DNA of 64,000 nucleotides from Sphagnum compactum (taxonomy: Eukaryota > Bryophyta > Sphagnopsida > Sphagnales), in the NCBI GenBank assembly GCA_965153455.1, contig OZ234494.1:7316001-7380000 (forward strand). The letters run 5' to 3'. A program made the position numbers and the translations under genes. Numbering within the stretch: the first letter of the stretch is position 1; each line of letters begins with the position of its first letter. Of the stretch, positions 1 to 13,451 are shown in pieces. Below the pieces are notes generated by a model. That model had not been told where the DNA came from, made no database searches, and was given only the letters and a program-made list of their open reading frames with translations.

Positions 1-2040
1 TGGTCTTCTAATATATGGCATTTAGTTTCTTAATACCCATGAATGTCAGATGTAGTTTTCATACTAGGATCATTGAATCTTCCCATTGGGCTTGGAAATG
101 CCACATATATTCCAAAGATTTGATTTCAATATCATATCCTTAAACATTGCCTTATAATGAACATTTCCTTTCATGCAACTAAACTTTTTTTTGCACGTTG
201 TGCCATGAAAAAATGAACTAGATGTCTTATTGGAACCTAGACTCTTTACACCATATTATCATACCCTTCATTGACCTACCCCTTCATGGTAGTCCATTTT
301 GGTTGATTGCATAACCCCTGACCTAAAGTCAGTGCATTAAAATGCATCAAGATGTAAATGATTTAAACCTTAATTTGATGGACATATATCCTCAGATTGC
401 TCCAAGTTTATTTTTTGTAGTTTAAAGCCTCCATCCATTGTTATGCTCTGATGCATATAGGTCTATCAACTAGTGTTTGGATAGATCATAATCAAGATAA
501 ACAAAGAAAATAGAATAAACCAACTACCTTTCATATATATGTTGCCTCACATTCAACAACCGAGAACCAATACAAAGGGCTTAAGCTCCTTTACTACAAA
601 GGACATGCCGCTTTCTACACTTGGATATTCAAGGAAAACACATTCAACATATACCTAGCCTATGAAGGATTCCTTATTTATTCATGGGATTTAGCCAAAT
701 TTTACATTAACCTAAAAAAATTTGTAAAATAGTACCTAAGTTGTAAGTTTGTGGGCATCATCCACCATGGTGCCCTTTACCAAGACATGACTGATATTTG
801 GTATGCATGAAAGGTAGGTATTGAAACCAACCTATGCATGGTGTATGCATGATGTTTGCATGTTCCATTTCTCCACACCAAAATATTTTCCTTCTTGAAA
901 AATTATATGTTTTACATACACAAAACCATGGGATTTGTGGTCAATAGCCTCTAGGTTATTTTGGATTTGTTTGATACATTTTATCATATTGGTTCTATTT
1001 GGATTTAATTTCTAGCCAATTAATTAATCATTTTGGTTCATTTAGAGGATTTGGCGAATATGATTTTTTCTTAAGGTGTAGTTGTTTATCCAATTTTTTG
1101 TGGTATTAGATGTGCAATCTAACCTATATCCATACATTTATTATCCATTAATTGAATCCTAATATGTGTGCCACCTATTGTGTTTGAAAATTCTTTTTTA
1201 TGAAATTTGTTTTTGGCAAAAGGACCTCAAAAAGGACAATAGTCCTACATGCAAAGTAAACAAATTGGTTTGTTAAATGTCGTTTGGATCGACATTTCAA
1301 CTTGTACATTTATATCTACACTTACATGAAATGTAAATCCTAAAATATATATACATACGACATTAATTTGTATTTTGCAAAATTCCCAAAAAATAATTTT
1401 CAAATATAATTGTTGCCAATAAAATTCAAACCCTATCCAACCTATTTTCTTCCCACCAACACCATAGGAAAATCATGTCCACAATGACTTCATTGCCCTA
1501 GAATTATGCAACTTATGTGCAGCTATGTTGCAACTTATATTCATGTTGATATGAGGGGAGGCAAGGGGTTCAAACCTTCACACTTACACCATAAGTTGAT
1601 AAGTTAAATTGGCTAGGTGGCCTAAGTTATTTAAATAACCTAACTTAGGTTCTTAATTTACTAATAATGATTTAGCTATGAATTCACAAATCCCTATTCA
1701 TTAAAGGGTTGGCCACTTTCACCTTAATAATTTTTTATAGTTCATTCAAAATTAAATAAAACGTAGAGTGAACACATATTGATGTAGTGCTACAATATTT
1801 ATTGTTCCTTTGAATATAATTATGAACATTGTGTTTCTTTAGGTATTTTGCATGTTGTATGTAATAATATTTTTGCATCGATTGGAAATTTGCCCATGTC
1901 AATTAAACTTGTAGACATTGTCACACCTTTTGAAACAATGGGAAAAAATTATGTTGTAGCGTTTTTAAATGATAAGCTCCAACAACGAAAAATGTGATGG
2001 ATTTTGCGTAAATCCCTATCACCAACTTATGTTTTACCTT
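1..2040. other. AT-rich intergenic DNA
   Basis: No coding region, RNA gene or recognisable element was found. The sequence is AT-rich with scattered stops in all frames. One small structure stands out: an imperfect palindrome at 1621-1649 built on a perfect 14-bp core (gttatttaaataac). The right edge passes gradually into the decayed Copia element. Confidence 0.5.
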
Positions 2041-3213
2041 CATGAAAATAATGTGCACTTCAACAATTTAATGATTGGGCTCAAGTCAAATACACCCATT
2101 TATCATTAATTGGTTTCACAAACACCATTATTCCTACTCATGAGGCAGACATCTACCATGAAACTTTGAAGTCTTATGAGCGAAAAGTTTGGCAGCAAGC
2201 CATTAACAAAAAGTATGATGCTCTCATGCAAAACAAGACATGGACTCTTGTTGATTTGCCTCCAAACCATTGTTTAGTCCAATGCAAATGGATTTAGAAG
2301 TTGAAGTACAACATTGATGAGAGCATCAAGTGCTACGAAACATGCTGGATTGCTTAAGGGTTTTGTTGAACTCTAGATGTTTATTTTGATTAGACTGTTC
2401 TTCCTATTGTCAAATACGAATCCATACGAACACTTCTAGCTATTGTTGCATAGGAGGATATGGAATTGCTTCAATTTGACATTAAGACAACATTTCTACA
2501 TGGGGACTTTGATGAAGATCTACGGTTTAGCCTGTAGACTTTAAAGAAGTCAAATCTTGGAACATAAAGTTTGTCATCTTCATTAAGTCCCTATATGGAA
2601 CACACACTTATTTCTTCTAAAGGTGAATTAAGGTGTAAATCTTCAAGCTAGCATAGCCAATCCTTTTGTGTAATACACTATGATTGCACCTAAGATTTAC
2701 ACCTTAATTTACATTGACGATGAAATGGGCATGTTTAAGAATTAACTGAAGTTGCTTGAGGTGGTTGCTTATTTGAATCAAGAGTTTGAAATTACTATTG
2801 GTTCACCAAGTTGTTATGTTGGACTTCACATTTGGTGTAATTGTGATCTTTGCATGATCAAACTTGCTTCATAAATACCCTTCACAAGTTTGGTTACAAT
2901 CAATCCAAACCAGTTTCTACACTAGCTGATCCAAATGTTCAGCTTCATGCTACTTAGAGCACATATGTTGCAGCTTGCCTTCCAACTAAAGAAGTTGTTT
3001 GGTTTCAAAGACTTCTTTCTGATCTTGACTGTCCTCAAGAGGAGCCCACTTTGTTTTGGTGACAATTCATCTACAATACATTTGGTGTTCAATCCTAAAT
3101 TCCATAGACTCATGAAACACATGAAACAAATCAATCTACAATGTCACATGCTCAGAGAATTTTCTAAGCAGAAGGAAGTTGCTTTGACTTATACTTTCCT
3201 CAGCAAGTGGGAG
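2041..3213 (+). pseudogene. Decayed Ty1/Copia polyprotein (RT and RNase H)
   Basis: Conceptual translation gives the Copia reverse-transcriptase start (WQQAINKKYDALMQNKTWTLV at about 2190-2255, then QCKWI), the RT block LLQFDIKTTFLHGDFDED at about 2465-2520, a YIDDE remnant of the YVDD active site at about 2715, and the RNase H segment KEVVWFQRLLSDLDCPQEE at about 2985-3045. Many in-frame stops, frame changes and two apparent deletions (after the first RT block, and between the RT tail and RNase H) mean it cannot make a protein. Gag, protease and integrase were not found, so the 5' part is missing or unrecognisable. It abuts a 3' LTR in the same orientation, preceded by a purine-rich tract (aagtgggag, 3205-3213), as expected for Copia. 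Element class is confident; boundaries on the left are approximate. Confidence 0.85.
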
Positions 3214-3604
3214 TGTTGAATGTAGGTTTTCAGTTACATTGAGTAAAGTATCACCAGAGCCATGTAATCTTTACATGCAATATTACATCAATATCAAGAC
3301 ATTGCAAACATAGTTTAATTTTGAATTACCTGCTTAATTGCTCCATCTCATCTCCGGCTTAGTCTCTTGCACATACAACCCGTATCTACAGTAGATACAA
3401 GGACTTGATCTTCTCTCTTTTGTTTCTGTGTTCAGCACTATAGCTTTTGTAACCAATAAACAATGTACACTTTGTGCACTCTTTTACTGTATGAACTTGT
3501 ATGTAGAATGCTTTACATGAGTAACACTTTAACTCTTTCTGTCAAAGAAGGTCAAGCTTCCAAACTTAGATTCCCAATCCAATGAAGTACAAATTTCACC
3601 AACA
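3214..3604 (+). mobile_element. 3' LTR of the Copia relic (391 bp)
   Basis: The block starts TGTTGAATG directly after the polypurine tract and ends CACCAACA, so the ends form the short inverted repeat TGTTG...CAACA typical of Copia LTRs. It follows the RNase H remnant in the same orientation. No second LTR is visible upstream in the window, so the 5' half is lost or lies outside. Internal sequence has a late poly(A)-like aataaa at about 3456. The target-site duplication cannot be checked without the left flank; the first bases after the LTR are gatta. Confidence 0.75.
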
Positions 3605-3916
3605 GATTATTTGCATGAGTCACATGCACAGAGACTTACATATTGTCTTGAATTATTTTTGTTTGCAAAATATAAACCAAAATACTTTCATCTCCACACT
3701 TTCAAGTTTCAACTCAATGTAAGACCCTTGATTTGCCTTCTCTCCAAGTCACTGTCTACTGGCTCCATGACAGCTACTAAGTACACTTATTATGCTTGAG
3801 GTCACAAATTATTCCCCAAACTGTATGATTATAGGACGTGTCTGTAGCAAACTGTGGTTGTATTTATATGGACACCAGAAATGATTCTCCTGATGGTTGA
3901 GCAACTTGGGCTGATC

Positions 3917-6900
3917 TCATACCTTCAGACTGGGAGGAATCCAGATGTAACCCTCTGTTCGCACATAATCAGCTTTCACATTCAGCAGTTCATCTGCTTC
4001 TTTAGGTCCCCGACTTCCTTGTTTGTAGGGACTTATCTTCAGCTTCCCCTCATCAATCCGATGCAAAAGAGGTGTGAAGATTTCCCATGCCACCTGAGCA
4101 GAGTGACAAAACCCAAAATACATCACATACTACAAAGTACTTGTGAAGGTCCTAGACACTGGTTTTTCTTTCATTCAACATAAGTGCAGGCATAAGTGTG
4201 CACACTTCTAGCCTTTGATTGCTACTTAGTGCATCTTGCAACTACAAAAGTTGTATGCAAAACCTATGGTCAACCTGCAGAGAACTCCCTACAGTCCACA
4301 TACATCACCTGCTGACTGTGCCTGACCACATTAGTGTTACACCAGTCCACAAAGACTCCATAAGCACAAGAAAATGTTACAGGAAAGAATTTACCTGCAA
4401 CTCATCCCTCCGCACAAAGTGCTGTTGATCTCCCCGAATACTATGAAGACAGCAAGGACAATGAGATATGTCAGCATAGACAAATTGTATACTCAACAAT
4501 TCACACCAAGGCTCCAAGAAATCTACCACCACGTGAGAAACAATTCCTCAAAAACACCAGGAATCTGTTCTCCCTCGAAGATCTGCTGAATTGCAGGAGA
4601 TGGAGATGGGATTGAGATTGCATATGTCCACAGACAAAAAAATTTGGGCAGGGAACAAAGAGGAATGGCAGAGTTTATTAAAGTTGTGCAAGGAAAGTAC
4701 TGAAATCACACAACAATATAAATAGTGTGGGGTCGTTGAGGGAGTACGTGTCCAGAATAAGACGTTCATAAGCTTCAGGGATAACAACATCTTGATAACG
4801 CTGTTGATATGACAGATCCAGCTCACTTTGTGTTGCTTTCATTTCCAAACCAGGTTGCTTCACCTGTCAAACATATTTTCACCTGCACTTGGTCAAAATG
4901 CAGGCAACATCCTTTGCAAACCTCCAGATGATACAGTCCAAACATGAGATGAATACTGTTTGGGAAGCAATGTGAAGAAACTCACCATACAAACCAACAA
5001 CTGTTCCAATGACTACAAGCTACAACATTTAGGGTTGATGAGAAGGCTCCACAACCCCTCTTACTATTGTAGCTGAAGGCATTCCTTGTGCTGAAACCCT
5101 CTACAGGAAAGATGAGAATTCGATTGAGAGTTACATACTGTAAGCTTCATGTACATAGCCTCTGATGGTTGCAGTCTCATCACAAACTCATTCCGTCCCT
5201 GATTCTTGCCTGTACAGAACATAATTTTGTATAAGTTGAATGCACCTTGAAACCACAAATTGGTGAATCAACATCCCATGCAATGGATTCTAGCTCAAAA
5301 TACAGACATACATTGCATTGCTTGTCCCTCTCTCTTTCAGCAACAGTAAATAATAACAGATACTTCTCTGAAAAATAGTAGCCATTGAAAGTTCTTACAT
5401 TTGAAAATATCACCAGGAACATCTTTGAACTGCACACGGATTTCAGCTTTCCTTGAATCCAAGGCCTTGCCTGCTTTCATGACAAATGGCACACCTGCAA
5501 AAAGTAGACCAGCATCTTACAAACATTCACCCAGATCTTTCTTTAAAGCTCCCAGTGTCAATAATATCAATAGGTAACCAACTAAACTATAAGGTGAGCT
5601 CAGGCATCCTACCATCCCACCGCTCATTTTTTATGCGTAGAATGATACTAGCAAATGTAGGTGTTGAAGAGTCCTTGGGGACAGTGGGGTCATCCTTGTA
5701 GCCTTCATATTGTCCAAGCACCACATCCTCATCACAGATAGGCTGTACTGCTCGCAGGACCTGTTCATCAGGAATACAGAATTTTCAGAATTTCAGCAGC
5801 ATTGTCCATGAGCACTGCAAGAAGCTACAGTCAACTATAGAAAATATTCAACCTTCCCCTGGACCAGACTGATGGTGTATCATTGCATTGAATGGTTTTA
5901 GAATACCAGGTGATCTAAGGGACAAAGTGTTTGAAGGGATCTTGGCAATCTGAACCAATTCTTTGGCCATATATTAGGTCTTTGATTTGCACAAACTGAC
6001 ATTTCAATGGCTGAAAATAGAGATCAATTAATCATGATAGAGGACCCCATAAACAACATTGAGAAACTTTTTCTGAGGGAGTTTTCACAAGAAAGAAGAG
6101 GATTAACACACCTTAACTTTCTCGTCTCTAACATGCTCAGGGGTGAGTGTCACTGGTTTCTCCATGGCAACCAGACACAGGACCTAACTTCAAAACAACA
6201 ACATCCTTAAGCTCTCTCTCCATATCATATACCATTAGTGTGAATTTGCCCAATGCCCACCTGCAACCTTGACATCCATTGTCCTTCTCCCCAAGGGCCT
6301 AAATTTCTCCAGAATTGATAAATTCATGCCACCTATGGAAGCCACCATTCCAACCATATCTAAATCTGGAGTCTGATATTGATGTCTTTCACCAACTGCT
6401 CACATCAGAACACCACAATACAAAAGACTGACACCAACCTGGAGAAGATGGTTTTGAATAATATCCCGGATAATTCTGCAGCATCCACCAGATAACAAAT
6501 CAATATTCCTTGAAATGTGGACTCTTAAAGCAACCTACAGAAGCCAATCATTTATGCAACAAACTAGCATTTGTCTAACACATAGAGTTCTACACAATAC
6601 TACACATAGGGCTTCATATGACTATTATCAGAATATAATCTGCAGAGGATCCCAGTTGTGATCCTGTGACAATCAAAGGCACAAACCCATATTCATCGAA
6701 ATAACCACCTCGTCCTTCAGTCCCAAAGTCCTCCTTGAAAACAATCTGCATTTATGCAAAGAGCCATTGTAACAAAAGACCAGGATTCTGCTTGGTCTCA
6801 AGTTCACTGGACATGGAAATACTTCTCAGGGTGCAGTAAATCTACTGCACCTTCCTGCTCCTGTCACAACTCTTAACATTATCTATGCCTCAATCTATTT

Positions 6901-9752
6901 TCAATTATTCTCTTTATCATACTCCATCTACCTCAACAGTTTCACATTCCTTAGTCTTTGGACATGCACAGCTTCTCCCTGATCTCACTTTCTTTACACA
7001 CCTCTGCAGTATGCCAATGTGCTGATTTAACACCATATTCAAGGAGAATTGCATACCTGAATGTTGGCAATGTTGTCTCGGTTCCAAAGGGGGACAAAGA
7101 ACCGATTTGCAAATCTCATAACCAGCTGCATGTGACCACAATGACCCCATTGCACACTTCAGAAATCACCAATGGCCCAGGCAGTAAGAGTGTGCAGAAG
7201 CTAAGTAGGAAAGAGTGGAACAATACAAATGCCACATGATTTACATGCTGATAATCAACAAATACCATATATTGCTTTCCACACTAAAACAGGGCCAGCA
7301 ATCTTACTCTGGAGTCCTGATGTATTGCAAGAGTCTTCTCTTAATCAACATATTATAGCAAAAGGAGCACCATACCAGATTCTGAACAATCTCCTTGCCA
7401 AGGTAATGATCAATTCGGTAAAGCTGCTCCTCTGTGAATAGCTTCCCCAGCTCAGAACTTAAGGCTTCAGCTGATGTCAAATCCTTTCCAAAAGGCTTTT
7501 CTACAATAACTCGTGACCAGCCTCCTGTCACATGAAAACCATACAACTCAATTCGCCAGGAGGAAACCTGGGCAGAGAAACATCTTTGACCTCTCTAACT
7601 CAGAGCAAGACTTCTCCAACCAAATAATCCTCACCAACAGGTACACAAAATCAGACACACTATTGATTTGGTAAGAGGTTTATAGTTATTTGTCCACAGC
7701 ATGCAACAACCCTGGATATGTTGCTTCTACAAGGATCCGATACTCTCTCAGGAAAGACAACTCATGTAGGATGTACTCTAAGTCTATCTTTTAAAGAGCC
7801 TCTGTAGTACTATAACATCCATCCTCATCTGCATCTTGCTGTGTGAATTGAGAAAATAAAACACTATAACGTTGACTGCCAAGGAGGACAACTTAGCAGG
7901 CCCTTAGCAAAAGCAGAAGAAGGGATGAGAGAAAGAAAGAGGCCATACGAGGATTCATGCAATGCTTCCGAACCATTGCACTCACAATGGGGTAAATTGA
8001 TGGAGGGAGTGCCAAGTAGAAGAGCCTGCGTGTTGAGCATGTTGTTCCACACTTTGCTTCTTCAGCACTTGAAATCTGTTCATTCAGCTTGACATAGCCA
8101 CTTTCTTCATCGTAAGGCCCAGATATGTATGTGACCTGCAATAAGAAAGATAGAATACATGAGCTCTTCATTGGTCTTGACATGCTTTTGGAATTGGAAC
8201 TCTACCTAATTTTTTCTAAAAAGGTGGTGCTGCACAAACAGGTCATTCAGGATTCAAATAAGACCCAATGCCAAAATCACGGAAAGATTCCTCCATAATG
8301 AATGAAAAGTAAATCCCCTGGATAATCTCAACTCAAAACACTACATAGGGCAAGAGGTTCTCTCAGCTAAAGTCTGAAAAGTATGGATAGGTTAAATGTG
8401 GTTCCAAATCCACAACAAATTCCCAGCAGAATGGCATATGACTTGGATGGTGCCAAGGAAATGTCAAACTGAATATGTCAAACTGCTCACTTCAACAAGG
8501 CATCAGGTACTAGGCTACCAAGAATCCTAAGCACACAACTACCAGGAAAAAACTCTCTGAAAGAGCTGGCTATTGATGCCCCAGATGCAGCAAACTGTAC
8601 TGTTGCTTGATCCACAGGTTACTGTCAATTTTGATCTTGAATTGTGCGAAGGTGATTGAGCTTCCCCTCATTAGGACATCATAAAACAGATGAAGGATAG
8701 ATGTCAAAACAGCCGGTTAAGAAAGCTCTCTGGTTACCAGACTGAGAAATTGGTTCACAACCAACGTTGGATCCATTGTGGGATCTGTCCGATCAGTTTT
8801 CAGGTACCTAGACAGCAGGGAGATGCACAAATGATACATCCCACACATCAGATGTAAAAGCAGCACAAACATTCTTTTCTGTGACATAAGCAAGAGCAAT
8901 CTTTCCTACTCTCCAAATTTTGATGCTCATGTGTCCATATTATCGAACAATACACCTCAAACTACCTTTATTTTGTGCCCATGAGATGTGGATTCACAGG
9001 CTCTTCACAGTCATAAACATATGTCATTTAAGAATGATTCTTGTGTACTCTCAAGAGACTGTGCGTACCCACGCAGCCGATTGTGCAGTTCAGTGCTTGT
9101 CATTTTTGACCTAGCATACCCAAAAATTTGCAATTGATCATTTGGTAAAAACCCCTGTAACCCAATCAGAAACCTCACACTTAGTACCCATCAGGGAATT
9201 CTTACTAAGAGGGAGTTGACCAGTTGTCACCTTGATTTCTGAACCTCAAATACTTGTTCATTCCTCTCAAATCTCAGCTCAGTTGCTAGCCAAATGCTGT
9301 ATTGTCCTAGCAATGGTGCTTAACAGAATATCGAATCCCAGAGAGAACCTAAACTAATTGTCAAAGATGTCCTGTACTGCCATCTACAAGTGTGATCCAG
9401 TTCAACTACCATAGACCTCAAAGTTCAAAATTCATTGAACCCTTCATTTGAGCAACAATCACTTTGCTGACAGTACCATCACCAATTACAGGTGCAACAG
9501 AATGATGTTCACTTGGAATGGCACAGAGAAGAGAAATACCTGTTTGTAAAGGTTGAATATAGCAGGGAATGTCTTCTTCTTTGCAAGGTCACCGGAGGCA
9601 CCTAGTATAACAACTGAAAGGCAACCACCAGCAACAGTTTTTGCTTGTGCTGGAGCATGTGACTGCGGGTTTTCAATTGGTGATGGAGGGGCAATTAGGT
9701 CATCACCAAGTGTCGATGGTGATGCAACTGTTCCAGTTGTTGGTGGACTCAT
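3917..9752 (-). CDS. G6PDH: Glucose-6-phosphate 1-dehydrogenase, cytosolic type (complete, 15 exons)
   Basis: Oxidises glucose 6-phosphate with NADP+, the first step of the oxidative pentose phosphate pathway. Coding exons, in transcription order: 9540-9752, 9069-9154, 8738-8807, 7949-8135, 7376-7524, 7057-7125, 6687-6745, 6439-6475, 6112-6183, 5613-5760, 5399-5494, 5139-5209, 4748-4863, 4395-4440, 3917-4093. All junctions are GT-AG and keep phase, giving 531 residues (the Arabidopsis cytosolic enzymes are about 515). Visible motifs: nucleotide-binding [10 protein letters not shown] (51-60), EKPFGKDL (194-201), substrate and catalytic RIDHYLGKE (222-230) with His225, and the second catalytic His in QNHLLQ (His287). 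The His225-His287 spacing of 62 matches the Leuconostoc enzyme. The roughly 43-residue Pro/Ala/Thr/Ser-rich N-terminus does not look like a plastid transit peptide. The start at 9752 was chosen because an in-frame ATG further upstream (9830) lies within the inferred leader intron. Confidence 0.95.
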
Positions 9753-9804
9753 TGTGATTGTCAATCTGACAACACTGTGTGTGTGGCTATAGAGGATCAA
9801 TGTA

Positions 9805-10587
9805 CTGCAGCAGAAAAGTTGTTTATTCAAGCTTAGCCATCAGTTGCTGAAATGGGGTTGAAGAATCTACCCTAGTAGATGTCCTGCCACCCCAACCATG
9901 AGAGTTGCTCAAGATCAGCAGGAGAAGTTTATCCCTATACTTGTGGCCTTTTTCTCCATGGCGAAGTTTTCACAGTATGATCTCTAGGAAGATTGAGGAT
10001 TCAACTGGTAGCAACAGAACAATTCTAACTACGACTTACAAGGAGCCTGTTAGATAAGCCATTTGCTATCAGATACTCGCTCTGAACAAGCAAATGATAC
10101 TGAGCATTGAGATTACGCAGGTGTTGACCAGATTAGAAGCATCACAATCCAGCGAAGAAGACGCTGACAACACAAAAAAACGAAAGGAAAAATAAAAGTT
10201 CGGTTCTCCAGCTTGTTATGTATCCTCACAGCATGAACAGCTTTTCGCCCTGTAGAATCTGATCTAACAAAAGGCAACTTCCAAAGTATGATTCTCGTTC
10301 CTTAAGAAACGATATTCCGGCAGAGCACTAATAAGATACGATTTTAAACACACATTTAGCAACCGAGCAGCACCGGGCAAGCTCCGACCTCTCTGACTCT
10401 AGATGAGAAGCTCAACCACCACCAATTCAGATTCCGCAATAATGCGCCGCGGAACACAAATTCAGAATACAGAATGAGAAAGGAAACGAAAGGAAAATAT
10501 TCATAAAACAAGCCAACAAAAATAAAAAGAAAACATAAGTCCAGATAATGAAACAACAGGAATGGAATTGAGAATTAATTTAGGTAC
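9805..10587 (-). other. Inferred 5'-leader intron of the G6PDH gene
   Basis: On the minus strand a donor (AAG|GTACCTAAAT at 10588/10587) and a good acceptor (CTGCTGCAG|TACATTG at 9805/9804) bracket 783 bp just upstream of the start codon. The upstream exon (10588 to about 10905) is CT-rich on the gene strand, contains no conserved coding, and reads as an untranslated first exon. Leader introns are common in plant housekeeping genes and often raise expression. The splice is inferred from sequence only. Confidence 0.5.
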
Positions 10588-10905
10588 CTTTCCGGCAGCT
10601 CTAAGAGGACTGGATTGCGGACGGACCAAACCCAGCGGCGAAAGATCTTATGCGGAGAGATAATATGACAAAAATACCGAGAAAAATGAGCCAAATGACG
10701 GGGTCCTTGCAGATGTCCACTCCGATGTCCGAGTCCCGAAAGAGAAGAGAAACATTAACAGAAAGAGATAGAGAGATAGGGAAAACAGCCTGCTGGAGCG
10801 CAAGCGAAGGATGCGGTGCAGTGTTCTGCGAAAGCAACAACAGCGGCGAGTGCGCAAGCGAGTCCAAAGAGGAGGGTGCAGTAGTAGCAGCAAGACCGTA
10901 GTTTT
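10588..10905 (-). promoter_or_regulatory. Probable non-coding first exon and core promoter side of G6PDH
   Basis: This block is GC-richer than its surroundings and pyrimidine-rich on the gene strand (CTCTCTATCTC, TTTCTGTT). Short overlapping ORFs occur on both strands but none resembles a protein family. It ends where the sequence turns AT-rich near 10.93 kb. The transcription start is not determined. Confidence 0.35.
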
Positions 10906-13451
10906 TGGCCCTTTCTACCTCTTTTCAACGGGCTGCCCGCAATCGAGGTCTTGAAACCCCCGTGTCTTCTTCTCTGTCAAGCATCAAAGTCAGAGTCCCT
11001 TAAATTGAGTACTTGGTAAGGCCCTTAAATTCAGGACCTTGAATTCACTATTTTTTTCATTGATCCTTGTTCACTACAACCAATGAATTCACTCAAAATT
11101 CAGTGAAGTCACTTGGGGTATAGGGACACCTTTTATTGTACCTTTTGTTATAAATAAAAACCTCAAATTTTCTTTAAATTATTTTTAAATATTACAAATG
11201 TCCCATGCTAAGATTAAATCAAGGTCTTTACGTTCAAATCTAACGTTTTTGAGGCTTAAATATGACTACTAAAGGTGTATTCACACTTAATGTTAAGTCA
11301 GTGTTAAAGTAAAAATCTAGGTGGCATCTGAGGTGGCAGCCAATGTTAATTGGGTGATTGTTTAATATTAAGGGAATGTTAACTTAACATAAAATTTTAA
11401 TGATAAATAGTTCTAGGTCCTAAATGGCTAGCTTGGTGAAGAGATTTCATTGGTCCCTTTGAACAAGGGATTAGTGAACTGCACCCACATTTTGTAATAG
11501 TGATCTTGCTTATTTTAAGAATACCTTCCTCCTTGGGCATTATTATTATTTCATGTAAAGCACTAAAGTTTCAAAATGTGCAACCCTTCTGTAGAGAGAA
11601 ATTTCTACTCAATTAACACATGCCTTCCAATGACATTTGAAATTTTCTGCTAATACTTTACATTTAAGGTAATGTCCCAAGGCTGAGGCATCATCAAAAA
11701 AATTAATTTGCTATTTGGTTGGGTTGGTTTGGTTTACTATCGGAAATTTTTAAATTTTCAGAAATACAAAGTATATAAAATTTTCATGAATCATTTGGGC
11801 ACATGTAAATGGGGTATTATAATATATTGAAGGTAGCACAAAGCTCCTCCCCTCTCAAAGCCAAGAAGCAACCATAGCCAATATTGAAGTAGCAGCTCTA
11901 CTTATTTATTGTGTGTTTCAGATGAAGAAAGATTTCTAAATTTCGGCTTTGTTGCATTGATATGGTATTTCAAAGGAAACAAATTTCACTTAATACTAGG
12001 CAACTTACGGTTAATAAAACATGAATTCTGTGTGGTGCTGCTTATTATGCCTTTGGAACCTTTCTTTTAAATCATGTCATGGGCTTCTAAATTCAAGATG
12101 GGAGCTTTTGGAAACCATGTGGGGGATGTTATGGTAGTTGGTCAATTGATACTATACATGTTGCTGTTGAAGGTCTCTGAAGCTGCATGAAATTGTTGTT
12201 GTTCAAATCATTCTTGGGTTTTGTTTTTGTTCATATATTCTTTTGGGTTGTTCACAGATCTGAAGCTTCTATAATCTTATTGTTGGATCACCACCCAATT
12301 TGCTTAAAATATGGAAGAGATTATCCAACCTTTGCATGCATTTGCAATCAAACAACTTATTCTAGGTCCTTGTATGCATGGTCACATCTATGTTGCAACA
12401 ATCCCAATGCTATTTGGTCAAAGGGGTTGTACCTAATCCATACTAGTTCAACTCAATTCACAAATAAAAATCAAGAGCTTCATGAGTTGTGTTGATCACT
12501 TACTGACCAACGAGTTTGACAAGAAGTGGGGAGCAACACTTGCAAAGGATGAGTTTTAGTGTTATGTTCAATTTGAAGAGTTCATGCAAATTGCACATCA
12601 AGAAACCCAGAAATAGGTGATTGTATTTTTTTCTGTGTCATCACCTTTGTGAAAAACAATGAACAGAAGGAGATATATGGACATCAACCCACTCACCAAT
12701 ACAAACGATGCTACCAACTATTGCCTAATTGATTCACATTTGTCAAGATGATGTTGGTTGAGAAACTACCCTCTTAAATCTATTTTGATCAATTGATACA
12801 AAAATGTTGTTGTGGAGTTTTCTCTGCAATCTCCAGGAGATGTGTTTGCTTCTAGAAAAAGGGTTGTAATGTGAGATGTAGTCTATGATTTTTGTCAGTG
12901 AAGAAGGCAAGGGAGGGAACAAGACCTATTTCTTAATTCTGAAAGTGGCACTGGAGGCTTAGCATAATGCAATTTGGATGCGTAATCTTCAAGCCTTCAA
13001 GGAAGCATCTGAAAGAAACGCCCTCTCCAATATGTGCCAGTGGAGGAGGACTTGCAACCCTCAACCCAGAGTAATACATAAGCATTTGATCAGATGAAAC
13101 ACTGCCTTCCTTGCCAGTACCTTTAGTTTCTAGCTGACTCCAATCAAAGGCTTATCTATACAAGAAGCCAGAGTGTGCTAAAAAACTAGTTCTATATTTT
13201 TTGAGCACGTGACATTGGATTGAGAATTCTTCCTGACTCACAACAACTAAGCAACACTAGGAGGAAATGTAAAGAAAGAAGAACTTGCAAAAATTTCCAG
13301 TGAAAAGTAGACAAAAGTAGACAGTACTTGGTGATGTCATTGGTATAATGCATCATAAAATTAACAACTATGTCTATGGTGTCATCCTAGAACCTCCAGA
13401 TGTAGCCTCAAATATTCACAGATTATAGGGATGTTCGTCGCAGTATACTGA
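10906..13451. other. Intergenic DNA, no recognisable gene
   Basis: AT-rich sequence with fragmentary ORFs. The longest (12187-12495, +, 102 codons) has no recognisable domain. The part from about 12.5 to 13.1 kb shows stretches that look once-coding but with many stops; I could not assign a family. Confidence 0.4.

Noticed and set aside
1560-1650. tRNA-like box (ggttcaaacc)
   Set aside because: No matching A box, acceptor stem or anticodon arm can be drawn around it.
9753-9830. Earlier in-frame ATG for G6PDH at 9830
   Set aside because: It lies upstream of a good splice acceptor (CTGCTGCAG at 9805) and so would be intronic. The resulting 26 residues are hydrophobic and not conserved.
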